This document shows positions 22,031-33,687 of a DNA stretch of 64,000 bases, in pieces. The DNA is from Mesocentrotus franciscanus. Lineage: Eukaryota > Echinodermata > Echinoidea > Camarodonta > Strongylocentrotidae. The stretch spans positions 6,302,321-6,366,320 of the forward strand of contig CP137683.1 of assembly GCA_037976565.1 (NCBI GenBank). Reading direction: 5' to 3'. The number at the start of each line of letters is the position of its first letter. The stretch's first letter is position 1. Under the pieces are notes generated by a model. The model made no database searches. It was not told the DNA's origin and saw only the letters and a list, made by a program, of their open reading frames with translations. The translations under genes and the position numbers were made by a program.

Positions 22031-22779
22031 CTTGACAATAGTTCGAGCCACTAGTGGCGATCTCTACATCATCCTTTTGTTTCAGGGAGGGAGAAGGAAT
22101 TTGTCCCTCCTTCGAACATTAGGATGACACAAAATCGCTGCCACTGCCGGGGATACATTCGCATTGCGCGGCAATACAGATTGCGATATTTCTAGTTATC
22201 ATGACATGAAAATGTTGCCATGAAATCCAGTTTCTTTGTTATCTGGGATACACTGTGTAGTCTTTAATATACAAACATACATGTACTTGGTTTAGTCCGA
22301 ATATTTGCATAGTTACAATTGGTAATATTTCTGAAAGTGAAGAAAAATGTTCCATTTCTCTCCGGTCTCTCCTAATACATGGGACTAAATAATTGGCATT
22401 ACCTTGGTGCATGATGAACACAAGTACTTTCACTTTGATTTCATTACTTGTTGTGTGACAACAAATCATCCCAAAATTTGATCTACATGTACTTATTTCT
22501 ACTGATTACAGAAATAATTGTGTACGGTAAATCTTCCCTTGTATATATGTATCTTAGAATAGAAAGATACCAACTTCCGTCATTTAAGTGAAATCATTAT
22601 GTTTAAAATGATTCTTGTTCATTACTCATATTGTTTTCAACATTTTGTCATGATTAAAAGATTTTGATGATGTAATTTTGACTGAAGCATTTTTATACTC
22701 CTTTTTTCACTTTATGTTTTATGTATTTATTTAGACTATGTGAAAATATGAGAAACACAAAAATCAGGACATTTGTATA

Positions 22780-25045
22780 CATTTGGAAGATGTATGAATG
22801 CGGAAATGTTATAAAAATGTGATAGCTTCTGAATGTATTGCACCGCTTGCACATTTGATCAACATTTCTGTGTAACATTTTAAGAACATTACGCATAACA
22901 ACATTGTAATGTTTCTATTAAATGTTTAAATGATATCAAAATATATGGTCTTAGAAATAGATGGCTGACATTTTTATAACATTTCCTTCAAACATCCGTA
23001 AGATATCATTACAACATCTTGTCAACATTTCTTAATTTACATTTTAAAACATTTTGGGATATCATCGAGCAAATGTTTTTATTAAATGTTTAAATAACAT
23101 CAAAATGTATGGTCTTAGAAATAGATGGCTGACATTTTTATGACATTTACTTCAAACATTAATAAGATATCATTACAACATTTCATTAACATTTCTAAAA
23201 TAACATATTAAAAACATTTCAGAATAACAATATTGTAATGTTTCTATGAAATGTTTAAATGATATCAAAATGTATGGTCTTAGAAATAGATGGCTGACAT
23301 TTTTATAACATTTACTTCAAACATTAATAAGATATCATTACAACATTTCATTAACATTTCTAAAATAACATATTAAAAACATTTGAGAATAACAATATTG
23401 TAATGTTTCTATGAAATGTTTAAATGATATCAAAATGTATGGTCTTAGAAATAGATGGCTGACATTTTTATAACATTTACTTCAAACATTAATAAGATAT
23501 CATTACAACATTTCATTAACATTTCTAAAATAACATATTAAAAACATTTGAGAATAACAATATTGTAATGTTTCTATGAAATGTTAAAATGATATCAAAA
23601 TGTATGGTCTTAGAAATAGATGGCTGACATTTTTATAACATTTACTTCAAACATTAATAAGATATCATTACAACATTTCATTAACATTTTAAAATAACAT
23701 ATTAAAACATTTGAGAATAACAATATTGTAATGTTTCTATGAAACGTTAAAATGATATCAAAATGTATGGTCTTAGAAATAGATGGCTGACATTTTTATA
23801 ACATTTACTTCAAACATTAATAAGATATCATTACAACATTTCATTAACATTTCTAAAATAACATATTTAAAACATTTGAGAATAACAATATTGTAATGTT
23901 TCTATGAAATGTTAAAATGATATCAAAATGTATGGTCTTAGAAATAGATGGCTGACATTTTTATAACATTTACTTCAAACATTAATAAGATATCATTACA
24001 ACATTTCATTAACATTTCTAAAATAACATATTTAAAACATTTGAGAATAACAATATTGTAATGTTTCTATGAAATGTTAAAATGATATCAAAATGTATGG
24101 TCTTAGAAATAGATGGCTGACATTTTTATAACATTTACTTCAAACATTAATAAGATATCATTACAACATTTCATTAACATTTCTAAAATAACATATTAAA
24201 AACATTTGAGAATAACAATATTGTAATGTTTCTATGAAATGTTAAAATGATATCAAAATGTATGGTCTTAGAAATAGATGGCTGACATTTTTATAACATT
24301 TACTTCAAACATTAATAAGATATCATTACAACATTTCATTAACATTTCTAAAATAACATATTAAAAACATTTGAGAATAACAATATTGTAATGTTTCTAT
24401 GAAATGTTAAAATGATATCAAAATGTATGGTCTTAGAAATAGATGGCTGACATTTTTATAACATTTACTTCAAACATTAATAAGATATCATTACAACATT
24501 TCATTAACATTTCTAAAATAACATATTAAAACATTTGAGAATAACAATATTGTAATGTTTCTATGAAATGTTAAAATGATATCAAAATGTATGGTCTTAG
24601 AAATAGATGGCTGACATTTTTATAACATTTACTTCAAACATTAATAAGATATCATTACAACATTTCATTAACATTTCTAAATAACATATTAAAACATTTG
24701 AGAATAACAATATTGAAATGTTTCTAGGAAATGTTAAAATCATATCAAAATGTATGGTCTTAGAAATAGTTGGATGACATTTTTATAACATTTCCTTCTA
24801 ATATTTGAAAGATATCATTAATATGTTTTATCAACATTTTGATAATATCAAATTGATAGTGTTATAATGTTTAAGCTTAATGTTAAAAAACATTTTTATT
24901 ATGTTTTATTGATGTTGGTGTCTAATGTTATAAAAATGTTTTCTTGATAATTACAAGACCATACATTTTCATATGATTTTAACATTTGAACAAAACATTT
25001 CAAATGTTAAGCCAAACATTATCATGATGTTCTTATAATGTTTTG
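22780..25045. repeat. 165-bp satellite, 12 units, with inverted flank
   Basis: The landmark ATGGTCTTAGAAATAG occurs at 22945, 23109, 23274, 23439, 23604, 23767, 23932, 24097, 24262, 24427, 24591 and 24754, a period of 163-165. The middle units are nearly identical and the outer ones diverged. Near 24955 the same sequence appears inverted (AAGACCATACATTTTCATAT). The array ends with AATGTTTTGTGCTAGCTGGG. No coding potential. Confidence 0.93.
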
Positions 25046-25078
25046 TGCTAGCTGGGATGATAGGCCTACAGGTGGAAG

Positions 25079-26486
25079 CAGGCGCGGATCAGGGGGGTGG
25101 TCCCCTCCTCCCCTCCCAGCAAAGAAAAAAGAGAGAGAGAGAAGGAAAAGAAGGGAAAGAGGAGAGAAAGGGAAAGAAAGAAGAGGAAGAAGAAAAGAAA
25201 AGGTGTAAATAAGAAGGAGATGGGGGGGGGCGCGAAAGGGCCTTGCCTCCCGTGCTGTTGCCTCCCTCATCAACAAAATAAGAGAGAAAACTTGGAAGGA
25301 AAGGAAAGAAAAAGGAAAAGAGGAGATAAAGAGGAAAAAAAAAAAGAGGAAGAAAGGAAAAGAAGGGGATATCAGTTGCAATTTTCTCGCCAACAAGTTG
25401 TGAATCGAGGGCCAAAAACCTTGCTCTCCTGCCCCCGCCCCCGCCCGCCAAAAAAGAGAGCTAAAATGGAACAAAAAGAGTAAGAAGAAAAGAAAAGGGT
25501 GAAAAGAAGGGAGATCAGTTGCGATTAATCCCGCCAAAAACGTGTGAATCGGTTTGCGTCCCTTCCCCAGCACTCCTAAAAGAGAGAAAGAAAGGAAGGG
25601 AAGAAGAAAAAAGAGAAAGAAGAAAGGTAGGGAGATCAGTTGCGATTTTTCCGCCAACAAGGTGTAGATCGGGGCGCTTATACTGACGGGGCTTGGGTGC
25701 TTGGGGCCTGCCCCAAATGAAATTTAAACGTGGTTTATTTCTAATTCGATACCGGTGATTTACAAATGTTGCTGAAATGACATAATTTTCCGAGATTTTT
25801 AGTACATTATACTTTTGTATGCGTTTGTTGAAAATGACAAATTCCCAAATTTACAGTCGGGCAATAAATATACTTTATTTAGAGGCCTACATGTCAGGGT
25901 CCGCGGAATGGCAGGGCTCGGAGGGCTCGAGCCCACCCCCTCCACTTTTGTGGAAAAAGTATATTAAAGAGAAATAGAAAGAAAGAGAGAAAGAAAGAAA
26001 AAATAGTGACCTGCCAGTGTCACAAAATAATGAGGTATCAAAATATGCTCATCTGACCGTGATTAAATGCCTAAAACCCCTGAGCTTCGGGGGGCTCCGC
26101 CCCCTGGACCCCACGCCAATGAGTGACCTGCCAGTGCCACAAATAAGGTATCAAATTATACTCATCTGACCGTAATTAAATGCCTAAAACCCTGAACTTC
26201 CGGTGGCTCTGCCCCTGGACCCACTCAATGGCCCTAAGGCGGACCCCTGGATGCTTATCTGACGGTAATTTAATGCCTAAAACCCTGAGCTTCTGGGGCT
26301 CCGCCCCTTGACCCCTGAATCACTATGAAAACGTTGAGCGGGGCTTGCATGTAAGAGTGGGGTGATGCGGATGTTTTGTCTGCCCCGGCCTCCCAAAAAA
26401 AAAAAACGTTTTTGCTCATTACGTACCAATATTTGGCTCGCATAACTTCAAATTTGGGCCCCTAAGGAATCCTTGATCCGCGCCTG
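25079..26486 (+). mobile_element. non-autonomous hAT-like element, copy 2
   Basis: Termini CAGGCGCGGATC and GATCCGCGCCTG, with a perfect 8-bp target duplication GGTGGAAG (25071-25078, 26487-26494). Interior as in copy 1: purine tracts with ATCAGTTGCRATTTT modules, then GGGGCTCCGCCCC modules. No transposase. Confidence 0.85.
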
Positions 26487-26514
26487 GGTGGAAGGGATAT
26501 AAAACAAATATACA

Positions 26515-26663
26515 ATGACTCATTCTCGGAACAAGCTAAAACTATTCGCACTCAGGAACATCAATAGTACTGTTCTCCCTCGGGCCGCGATGGCCCTCGG
26601 GAGAATATAATACGATTTGATGTTCCTTCGATGCGAATAGTTTTAGCTAGATCCTCGAGTCAT
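26515..26663. repeat. 149-bp imperfect palindrome in carrier A
   Basis: ATGACTC...AAGCTAAAACTATTCGCA and AGGAACATCAA pair with TTGATGTTCCT, TGCGAATAGTTTTAGCT and GAGTCAT. The loop is GC-rich (CTCGGGCC-GCGAT-GGCCCTCGGG). Present also in carrier B (29725-29876). Confidence 0.8.
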
Positions 26664-27159
26664 TTATATTTGTATATTTGTATATTATTTTCAGTGCATG
26701 CATGACAACAATATTCGTATAGATAACGAGAGTGAGGATCCGGAAAGGGATAGTGAAAAAGTAGGAACGAATTTAAGTGACGACAATAATCGTAATTAAC
26801 GAAAGTAAAAGAAAGTATTAGTCTAAAATATATGCATCAATTTTAATTACAACTTATTGATTTCACTGTTTTCTTCCAATTTTCAAGTTTTATTACATGA
26901 TACATATTTATTTAAAAAAAATTCAAAATGACATGGGACAGCAAACAAAAGGTTGATATTCTAACGAGTACAATATTAATGAAAAGAAGAAGAAAAATTA
27001 TAAAATGATAAAAAGAAATTATCTTTAAAAAATATTATTAAAAAAAAAAATAAATAAAAATGAAATATAATAATATCGATAATAATAATCGTTAGCACAT
27101 ATCTATTTTCAACCCCCACCCTCCTAGAATCCCGTGGATTTTCCACGGGTCCTGCTAGT

Positions 27160-28256
27160 CTATATATTAATACGCAAAATCGCCGCGGGGGTGCGTAACG
27201 GTCTGCCAATGTGAATTTCTTGACATCAAACCCGTCTTTCCTCGACCCTGCCCGCCTCTGCCGTGGCGCGGAACGGCGACACAATTCCAAATGGATGGGA
27301 TCGGGCATGTCGCGTGCCACGTCGACCCCGTGGTCGCCGTCCATGTCGTTAAAAGGTGGTTTCGGGGTCCCGGGAGGACGGGCGGACGAGAGCACGGCCG
27401 GCGTCGTCCGTGCAAGGAGGCGACGAACCCGCGAGTGAGTCGGCGAGGCGTGCACCCGCCCTCTGCACGTCTAATCAAAGAGATCACACTATCAAGAGAC
27501 AGTCCAGTCCATGATGTGTTGTAGCAAATATGCACGTCGCAAAGGGTAGGGCCTATCCCGTGTTAGGCATCTTGCTATATGCAGTCTAATCAAAGAGATA
27601 CTTTATCAAGAGACACTCCACTCACGTCATGTAGCGTAGCACATGCATGATGCGATGGGTTGGGCCTATCCCGTGTGAGGCATCTTGCTATATATACGCA
27701 TCAGCCAAACTGACGTCAACGTAATACGTGGTTCTACGCTCACACACGTACACACACAGTCGAGATAATTCGTGCGACGGTTACAATATATTGGCACAAA
27801 CAGTCCGATTTTTCGCGTAAAATCTTTACTTTGAATATATTTGTACAAATTCTGTGGACCATGCCAACATAATCATAGTCCAAGCTTCTGCTTTATTGGT
27901 CTTTTTATGAAAACTACATTGAAATCACAACAATAATAACGCAAATAGATTGTAAATGTCGAGACCATATAACTGAAGAGAAGAAAAATTCAGCGAGCTT
28001 AGGTAATATCACATGCCTCCGCACGGGCAACTCCCGCGGTGTCAGGCCAGTCACGGCGCTCACACAATGCAATTTAACCTATGCAGTAACTGCAGCACTC
28101 TAGCTATACTGCATGTAGTACCTGTATATAGCGTGTATTTAGATCATTCAATGTTTCATGTTTGAGCCGTGCAATTGTTGTTTTCTTTTATTTCTTTTTG
28201 AATGTGATGTGAATGTGAGTACGGTACGTACATGCTATTACAGAAGTGTGCAAGGA
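27160..28256. other. single-copy spacer with CpG-dense segment
   Basis: 27175-27450 is GC- and CpG-rich, unlike everything around it. Both strands are open there only because of composition. A 115-bp tandem duplication follows (27471-27585, 27586-27697; units share GGGCCTATCCCGTGT). The rest shows nothing recognisable. A promoter island or ribosomal-spacer-like sequence are both possible. Confidence 0.45.
27471..27697. repeat. 115-bp unit, two tandem copies
   Basis: Both units begin CTAATCAAAGAGAT and end GGCATCTTGCTATAT; they differ by about 20% in the middle. Confidence 0.8.
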
Positions 28257-30375
28257 ATGATAGGCCTACAGGTGGAAGGAGGCGCGGATCCATGGGGCAG
28301 GGCCTTGGTCCCCCCTCCCAGCAAAGAAAAAAAAGAGAGAGAAAGAAGGAAAAGAAGGGAAAAGGGAGAGAAAGGGAAAGAAAGAAGAGGAAGAAGAAAA
28401 GAAAAGGTGTAAATAAGAAGGAGATGGGGGCGCGAAAGGGCCTTGCCTCCCGGGCTGTTGCCTCCCACCCCTCATCAACAAAATAAGAGAGAAGGAAGGA
28501 AAGGGAAAGAAAAAAGGAAAAGAGGAGATAAAGAGGAAGAAAAAAGAGGAAGAAAGGAAAAGAAGGGGGATATCAGTTGCAATTTTCTCGCCAACAAGTT
28601 GTGAATCGAGGGCCAAAAACCTTGCCTCTCCCCGCCCCCCCCCTGCCAACAAAAGAGAGCTAAAATGGAACAAAAAAGAGTAAGAAGAAAAGAAAAGGGT
28701 GAAAAGAAGGGAGATCAGTTGCGATTAATCCCGCCAAAAACGTGTGAATCGGCCCTTGCGTCCCTTCCCCAGCACTCCTAAAGAGAGAGAAAGAAGGGAA
28801 GGGAAAGAGAAAAAAAGAGAAAGAAGAAAGGTAGGGAGATCAGTTGCGATTTTTCCCGCCAACAAGGTGTAGATCGGGGGCGCTTGCATACTGACGGGGC
28901 TTGGGTGCTTGGGGCCTGCCCCAAATGAAATTTAAACGTGGTTTATTTCTAATTCGATACCGGTGATTTACAAATGTTGCTGAAATGACATAATTTTCCG
29001 AGATTTTTAGTACATTATACTTTTGATTGCGTTTGTTGGAAAATGACAAATTCCCAAATTTACAGTCGGGCAAAAATATACTTATTTAGAGGCCTACATG
29101 TCAGGGTCCGCGGAATGGCAGGGCTCGGAGGGCTCGAGCTCCACCCCCCTCCCCACTTTTTGTGGAAAAAGTATATTAAAGAGAAATAGAAAGAGAGAAA
29201 GAAAGAAAAAATAGTGACCTGCCAGTGTCACAAAATAATGAGGTATCAAAATATGCTCATCTGACCGTGATTAAATGCCTAAAACCCTGAGCTGGGGCTC
29301 CGCCCCTGGACCCCACGCCAATGAGTGACCTGCCAGTGCCACAAATAAGGTATCAAATTATACTCATCTGACCGTAATTAAATGCCTAAAACCCTGAACT
29401 TCCGGTGGCTCTGCCCCTGACCCACTCAATGGCCCTAAGGCGGACCGGGGATGCTTATCTGACCGTAATTTAATGCCTAAAACCCTGAGCTTCTGGGGCT
29501 CCGCCCCTTGACCCCCGAATCACTATGAAAACGTTGAGCGGGGCTTGCATGTAAGAGTGGGGTGATGCGGATGTTTTGTCTGCCCCGGCCTCCCCAAAAA
29601 AAAAAAAAAAAAAAACGTTTTTGCTCATTACGTACCAATATTTGGCTCGCATAACTTCAAATTTGGGCCCCCTAAGGAATCCTTGATCCGCGCCTGGGTG
29701 GAAGGGATATAAAACAAATATACAATGACTCATTCTCGGAACAAGCTAAAACTATTCGCACTCAGGAACATCAATAGTACTGTTCTCCCTCGGGCCGCGA
29801 TGGCCCTCGGGAGAATATAATACGATTTGATGTTCCTTCGATGCGAATAGTTTTAGCTAGATCCTCGAGTGTCATTTTATATTTTGTATATTTGTATATT
29901 ATTTTCAGTGCATGCATGACAACAATATTCGTATAGATAACGAGAGTGAGGATCCGGAAAGGGATAGTGAAAAAAGTAGGAACGAATTTAAGTGACGACA
30001 ATAATCGTAATTAACGAAAGTAAAAGAAAGTATTAGTCTAAAATATATGCATCAATTTTAATTACAACTTATTGATTTCACTGTTTTCTTCCAATTTTCA
30101 AGTTTTATTACATGATACATATTTATTAAAAAAACCAATTCAGAATGATACATGGGACAGCAAACAAAAGGTTGATATTCTAACGAGTACAATATTAATG
30201 AAAAAAAGAAGAAAAATTATAAAATGATAAAAAGAAATTATCTTTAAAAATATTATTTAAAAAAAAAAAAATCAAAAAAATATAATAATATTGATAATAA
30301 TAATCGTTAGCACATATCTATTTTCAACCCCCACCCTCCCTAGAATCCCGTGGATTTTCCACGGGTCCTGCTAGT
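28257..30375. mobile_element. Helitron-like carrier element, copy B, containing hAT copy 3
   Basis: Same ends as carrier A, including the CCCGTGGA/TCCACGGG hairpin and terminal CTAG before T. It carries the hAT insertion at exactly the same internal position with the same 8-bp duplication. Small indels separate the two copies. Confidence 0.6.
28279..29696 (+). mobile_element. non-autonomous hAT-like element, copy 3
   Basis: Flanked by GGTGGAAG on both sides (28271-28278, 29697-29704), as in copy 2. The first base has mutated (GAGGCGCGG instead of CAGGCGCGG). The interior matches copy 2 closely. No transposase. Confidence 0.85.
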
Positions 30376-30385
30376 ATATATATAT

Positions 30386-31600
30386 AACGAGGTCGGCCAT
30401 GCATAACGAGGTAAAAGCCGGCTCACACTATGACGAATATGGGGTACCGCAAGCTACGTTAAGCTGCGAATTGCAATATTGAATTTCCCGCCAATCATAT
30501 CGTGTGTTGCCTTCAATTGTCGCTGACGAATCCGCTAGCGACCGCAATTATCAGTCGCGTCCGTCGGCAAACTTTCAGCATGTTCAACCTTTCGTGGCGG
30601 CAAAACAAAAAATCGTTGTTATTCCGTTCAGATTTCGTTGGAGACCGCAACCTTCATATCCTTGACGTTTTCACGCCGTGCGATTCCGTCTCTAGTCGTT
30701 TTGAGGTCGTCACAATTTCGTTGGTAGTCGTTGTTGTTAACGTTGTCGTTGTCAACGAATATTAGAGGCTTTTCGTTTGTGTGGACGAGAACGTGGACTG
30801 CCGCGTGTGACATTGTGTTAAGGCACTGGGCCGTGCCCGGCAGTGCCTTAAGAGGACGTCACATAACCTTAAAAGGATGTCACACGTGGCGGTCCACGTT
30901 CTCGTCCACACAAACGAAAAGCCCCTATTGACGGCAAAACAACGGCAAGTGACGTCACATTTCGAACCCTGACGACGCATTGCGCGGCAAGTAACAAAAT
31001 TGTAACGACCTTGGTGCGACGATGGCTTGTGAATTTTGGCCGGAGGGTGACGTATGACTGTTGATGGCGGGTCGTTTGCGAGTACCTGCGGCATTACAAC
31101 GGTGGTCTGCGATGGGTTACGATTTTTCAACGATGGCCCACGATTTTAAATTTTTAGTGCGATTTTCACGTTTTGTGCCGTCAGTGACCCGCACACACAC
31201 AGGCTTTGATGTCGGCCTCTGAGTCACGTCATCGTCGCCGCAACCCACCCTCAGCCGCCGTTCCTTGCCGCCAGCCAATCCGCTGCCAGCCGTCTGACCT
31301 CGTTCCTTGTTGCCGGGCTCCGTCGAGACATCGTTACTCGCCGTCCAGACATCGTCCGATTTTGGCTAGACTCCGTTCCCTGCCGCAGCCATTCGTCCCT
31401 TGCCGTCGTGTTGTCGCTGAAGGTCGTTCCCATCCGTCAAGGAATCTTGGTTTTCCCTTATGCCGTCGCTTTACCGCCAAAATGTTGTGATTTCCACGTC
31501 CGTCGCCTTTCTTATAACGAGATCAGCTATAACGAGATATCGGCTATTACGAGCTTAATTCATTGCCCTAATACAAAGAAAAACATTTACAATCATTCCC
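30386..31600. repeat. TATAACGAG-containing repeat, copy 1
   Basis: Homologous to 51003-52460. Begins TATAACGAGGTCGGCCATGC and continues through CGCTGACGAATCCGCTAGCG and CACACACACAGGCTTTGATG. CpG-rich and full of CGTCG/CGACG words. A further TATAACGAGATATCGGCTAT-like piece is at 62975-63000. No coding frame and no family recognised. Interrupted by a MITE at 30764-30926. Confidence 0.75.
30764..30926. mobile_element. ANT-target MITE, 163 bp, copy 1
   Basis: Ends AGAGGCTTTTCGTTTGTGTG and its inverse. Flanked by ATT on both sides. The paralogous sequence at about 52095 lacks it (GAAC-ATT-GACGG), proving insertion with a 3-bp duplication. Almost fully self-complementary, with CGTGCCCGGCAGTGCC at the centre. 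Confidence 0.85.
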
Positions 31601-31939
31601 GTTATAACGAGCAATTTTACTGCTCTTCATGACTGTGAACGACAAGTCATTGGAGCACAACCTTCTTTCGCCCCGAGATCGTTGCACATAAACTGTGCAA
31701 GCACGATGTTGGGCGCGCCGGTATGTTGGAAGCAGTATCGAAGCTCTCATACACTTTTGTACAGTGTACAAACACTTCACAGACATTGCTTTCCATACAT
31801 GCTCGCTCTCGATCGCGCTCGAGAAAGAGTGGAGATGTGACTAGAACAAAATTTTGATTGGTCAGTCTGCAGTGCATGTGATAAATTAAGACAGGAATCT
31901 ATATAGTTACACTTAAACTGCACATGAAGAAGCTATATA

Positions 31940-32690
31940 GGCTTGGATCGCAACACTCTGCAGTATTACAGCGTGCTGCCTTCATGCAGTCAGCTCACAG
32001 AGCATTTGGTGGATAATCAGATACTTGAATGTCGCCAATCAGCATACAGATCCCACCATAGTCTTGAAATAGTCCTTGTGTCCGTGAGTTTGACGGATCA
32101 CATACTGCGCGAGACGGTAAGCTAACTGCCTTGGTACTACTTGACATGTCCTCAGCGTTTGACAATGTGCGTTATTCTACATTGATTGATCGACTAAAAA
32201 ATTCGGAGTCAGATCATTGGCTCTCGACTGGTTCACCTCAGTGGTCACTCCCAGCGCATCTTCATCAATGGCGTCAAGTGTGATCCAAAGCCTATAACAC
32301 ATGGAGTCCTTCAAGGCTCTGTGTGTGGACCTCTTCTATTCTCGGTCTACAATCAGCCACCGGGTACTCTCAACAACAGTCACAATTTCGGATATCATTT
32401 CTATGCGGATGATACACAACTTTTTCTCTCCTTACATCCTTCCGAAGATAATCTGATCTCAGTTGTCAAACGCTTGGAAGAGTGTATCGCAGATGTGCAG
32501 AGATGACAGAGAATAACCTCAAACTGAACGGAAGTAAATCTGAGTTCATATTGCTTGGCTCAAAAGTAATGCTGCAAAAAATCCCATAATCTCCTCTCGC
32601 AGTTTGCGAGTCCAATGTCAATCCAAAGGAGAAAATTCTTTATCTCGGCGTGATCATCGATTCGAACAGGACTCTCATAATTTGTTTCTC
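31940..32690 (+). pseudogene. CR1/L2-like LINE reverse transcriptase fragment, broken
   Basis: Pieces in several frames: ECRQSAYRSHHSLE, LLDMSSAFDNV, then GVLQGSVCGPLLFSVY and FGYHFYADDTQLFLSL with the catalytic FADD/YADD motif, then LKLNGSKSEFILLGS. These are the ordered core motifs of a non-LTR reverse transcriptase, with frameshifts and stops. A related copy interrupted by a MITE is at 61300-62230. Confidence 0.85.
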
Positions 32691-32784
32691 TTTTAGGGTG
32701 TTGTGCTCTGCTTGAAAGCTTTTGACGGCCTGCACATGAAAGAGACAGTTGTGTTCTTGTTTCGGACGGCAAATTCTTATTTAA
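32680..32784. repeat. left part of dispersed block shared with 63085-63210
   Basis: Shares TTTTGACGGCCTGCACAT and TTCTTGTTTCGGA with the right-edge copy, up to the TTAA where two elements inserted here. Confidence 0.7.
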
Positions 32785-32972
32785 AGCCCCTCTGCACTAG
32801 TTTGGCATGGAGGGATTAGACCTCCCTGCAAGGTCACTGGCAGGTGGTTATCTCATCAAATCAGCTCTCAATTAACATAAGAAACAGGGCATCTTGCGGG
32901 ATCAACGGGTACCGCTTATGCATTGGTGGCTGTATAGAGGGCGCGAGTAGCTATAAGTAGATCAGTGGGGCT
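32785..32972. mobile_element. TTAA-flanked MITE, 188 bp
   Basis: Termini AGCCCCTCTGCACTA and the inverse of AGCCCCACTGATCTA. Flanked by TTAA at 32781-32784 and 32973-32976. The second TTAA is shared with the next element. The empty site is at 63207-63210. Confidence 0.75.
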
Positions 32973-32976
32973 TTAA

Positions 32977-33683
32977 CCCTCATAACGCCGGGGGGCCATT
33001 ATGGACCCCCCTCCACGATTTTTCGGATCGTTCGGGAACGCATACGGATGACACCCCGCCGCTTCATGACTTTTTCTTTAAAGTCTTGGGCATCTTTAAA
33101 ACAATTTTTTTTGAAAGTCACCTGACCTTTTGTTTTTACATGTCAGCCCGAAAATCGCTCATTTTCGTGATTTGTGTGCAAAACATATGGAAATATCGTT
33201 TTTCCTAAAAAGAGATAAAACATTGGTTATTTGGTCTTGTTTAAAGTTTAGGTGTTTGACTGGGGGGTCAAAATAGTTAGAAATGAAAAAAAACAAAAAC
33301 AATAAAATACATAAGTTAAAAAAAAAATACATAAGAAATTATCAAAACAAGAGATAACATAAGAAATAACCTGGCTCTTTTTGTCGTATTATTTTTCCAA
33401 ATGGTCTAACAAATATATGTAGTGGAAAAAAAAGCTTAAATATGAAGAATATATGATTTATGGGTGAAAATGTGAATTTGTTGGACCTTATTTGCATAAT
33501 TTACCATAAATATACAAATGAGTACATTCTTCAAAAAAATGAAATTACTATAGTATTTTATACTCTTCACTCGACATGCATGCAAATTTTCGCGGCGATC
33601 GGCCTTTTCAGGGCCGAGATCTTAGGGGGACATAATGCTCCCCCGGCCGTATTAAGACCTCAAATAGCCCGGCCTTTTTAGGG
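32977..33683. mobile_element. TTAA-flanked element, 707 bp
   Basis: Termini CCCTCATAACGCCGGGGG and the inverse of CCCTAAAAAGGCCGGGC. Flanked by TTAA at 32973-32976 and 33684-33687. The interior is AT-rich with no open frame of note. Confidence 0.7.
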
Positions 33684-33687
33684 TTAA

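Larger units (their letters stand above)
25057..27159. mobile_element. Helitron-like carrier element, copy A, containing hAT copy 2
   Basis: Homologous to 28257-30375 from ATGATAGGCCTACAGG to TCCTGCTAGT, while both flanks differ between copies, so these are two insertions rather than one duplicated region. The right end has a perfect 8-bp stem (CCCGTGGA-TTT-TCCACGGG) then TCCTG and CTAG before T, as at Helitron 3' ends (CTRR/T). No Rep/helicase is present. The 5' end does not show the usual TC, so this is a Helitron-like, not a proven Helitron, element. Without its hAT insertion the carrier is about 0.69 kb. Confidence 0.6.

Noticed and set aside
22945..24770. Regularly spaced repeats that might suggest a CRISPR array
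   Set aside because: Whole 165-bp units repeat without unique spacers, and the DNA is eukaryotic.
25022..25660. 212-codon minus frame and overlapping plus frames
   Set aside because: Same low-complexity hAT interior as at 11.4 kb.
26976..27455. 159-codon minus frame in a CpG-rich segment
   Set aside because: GC-rich composition removes stops on both strands; no domain, no splice or start context.
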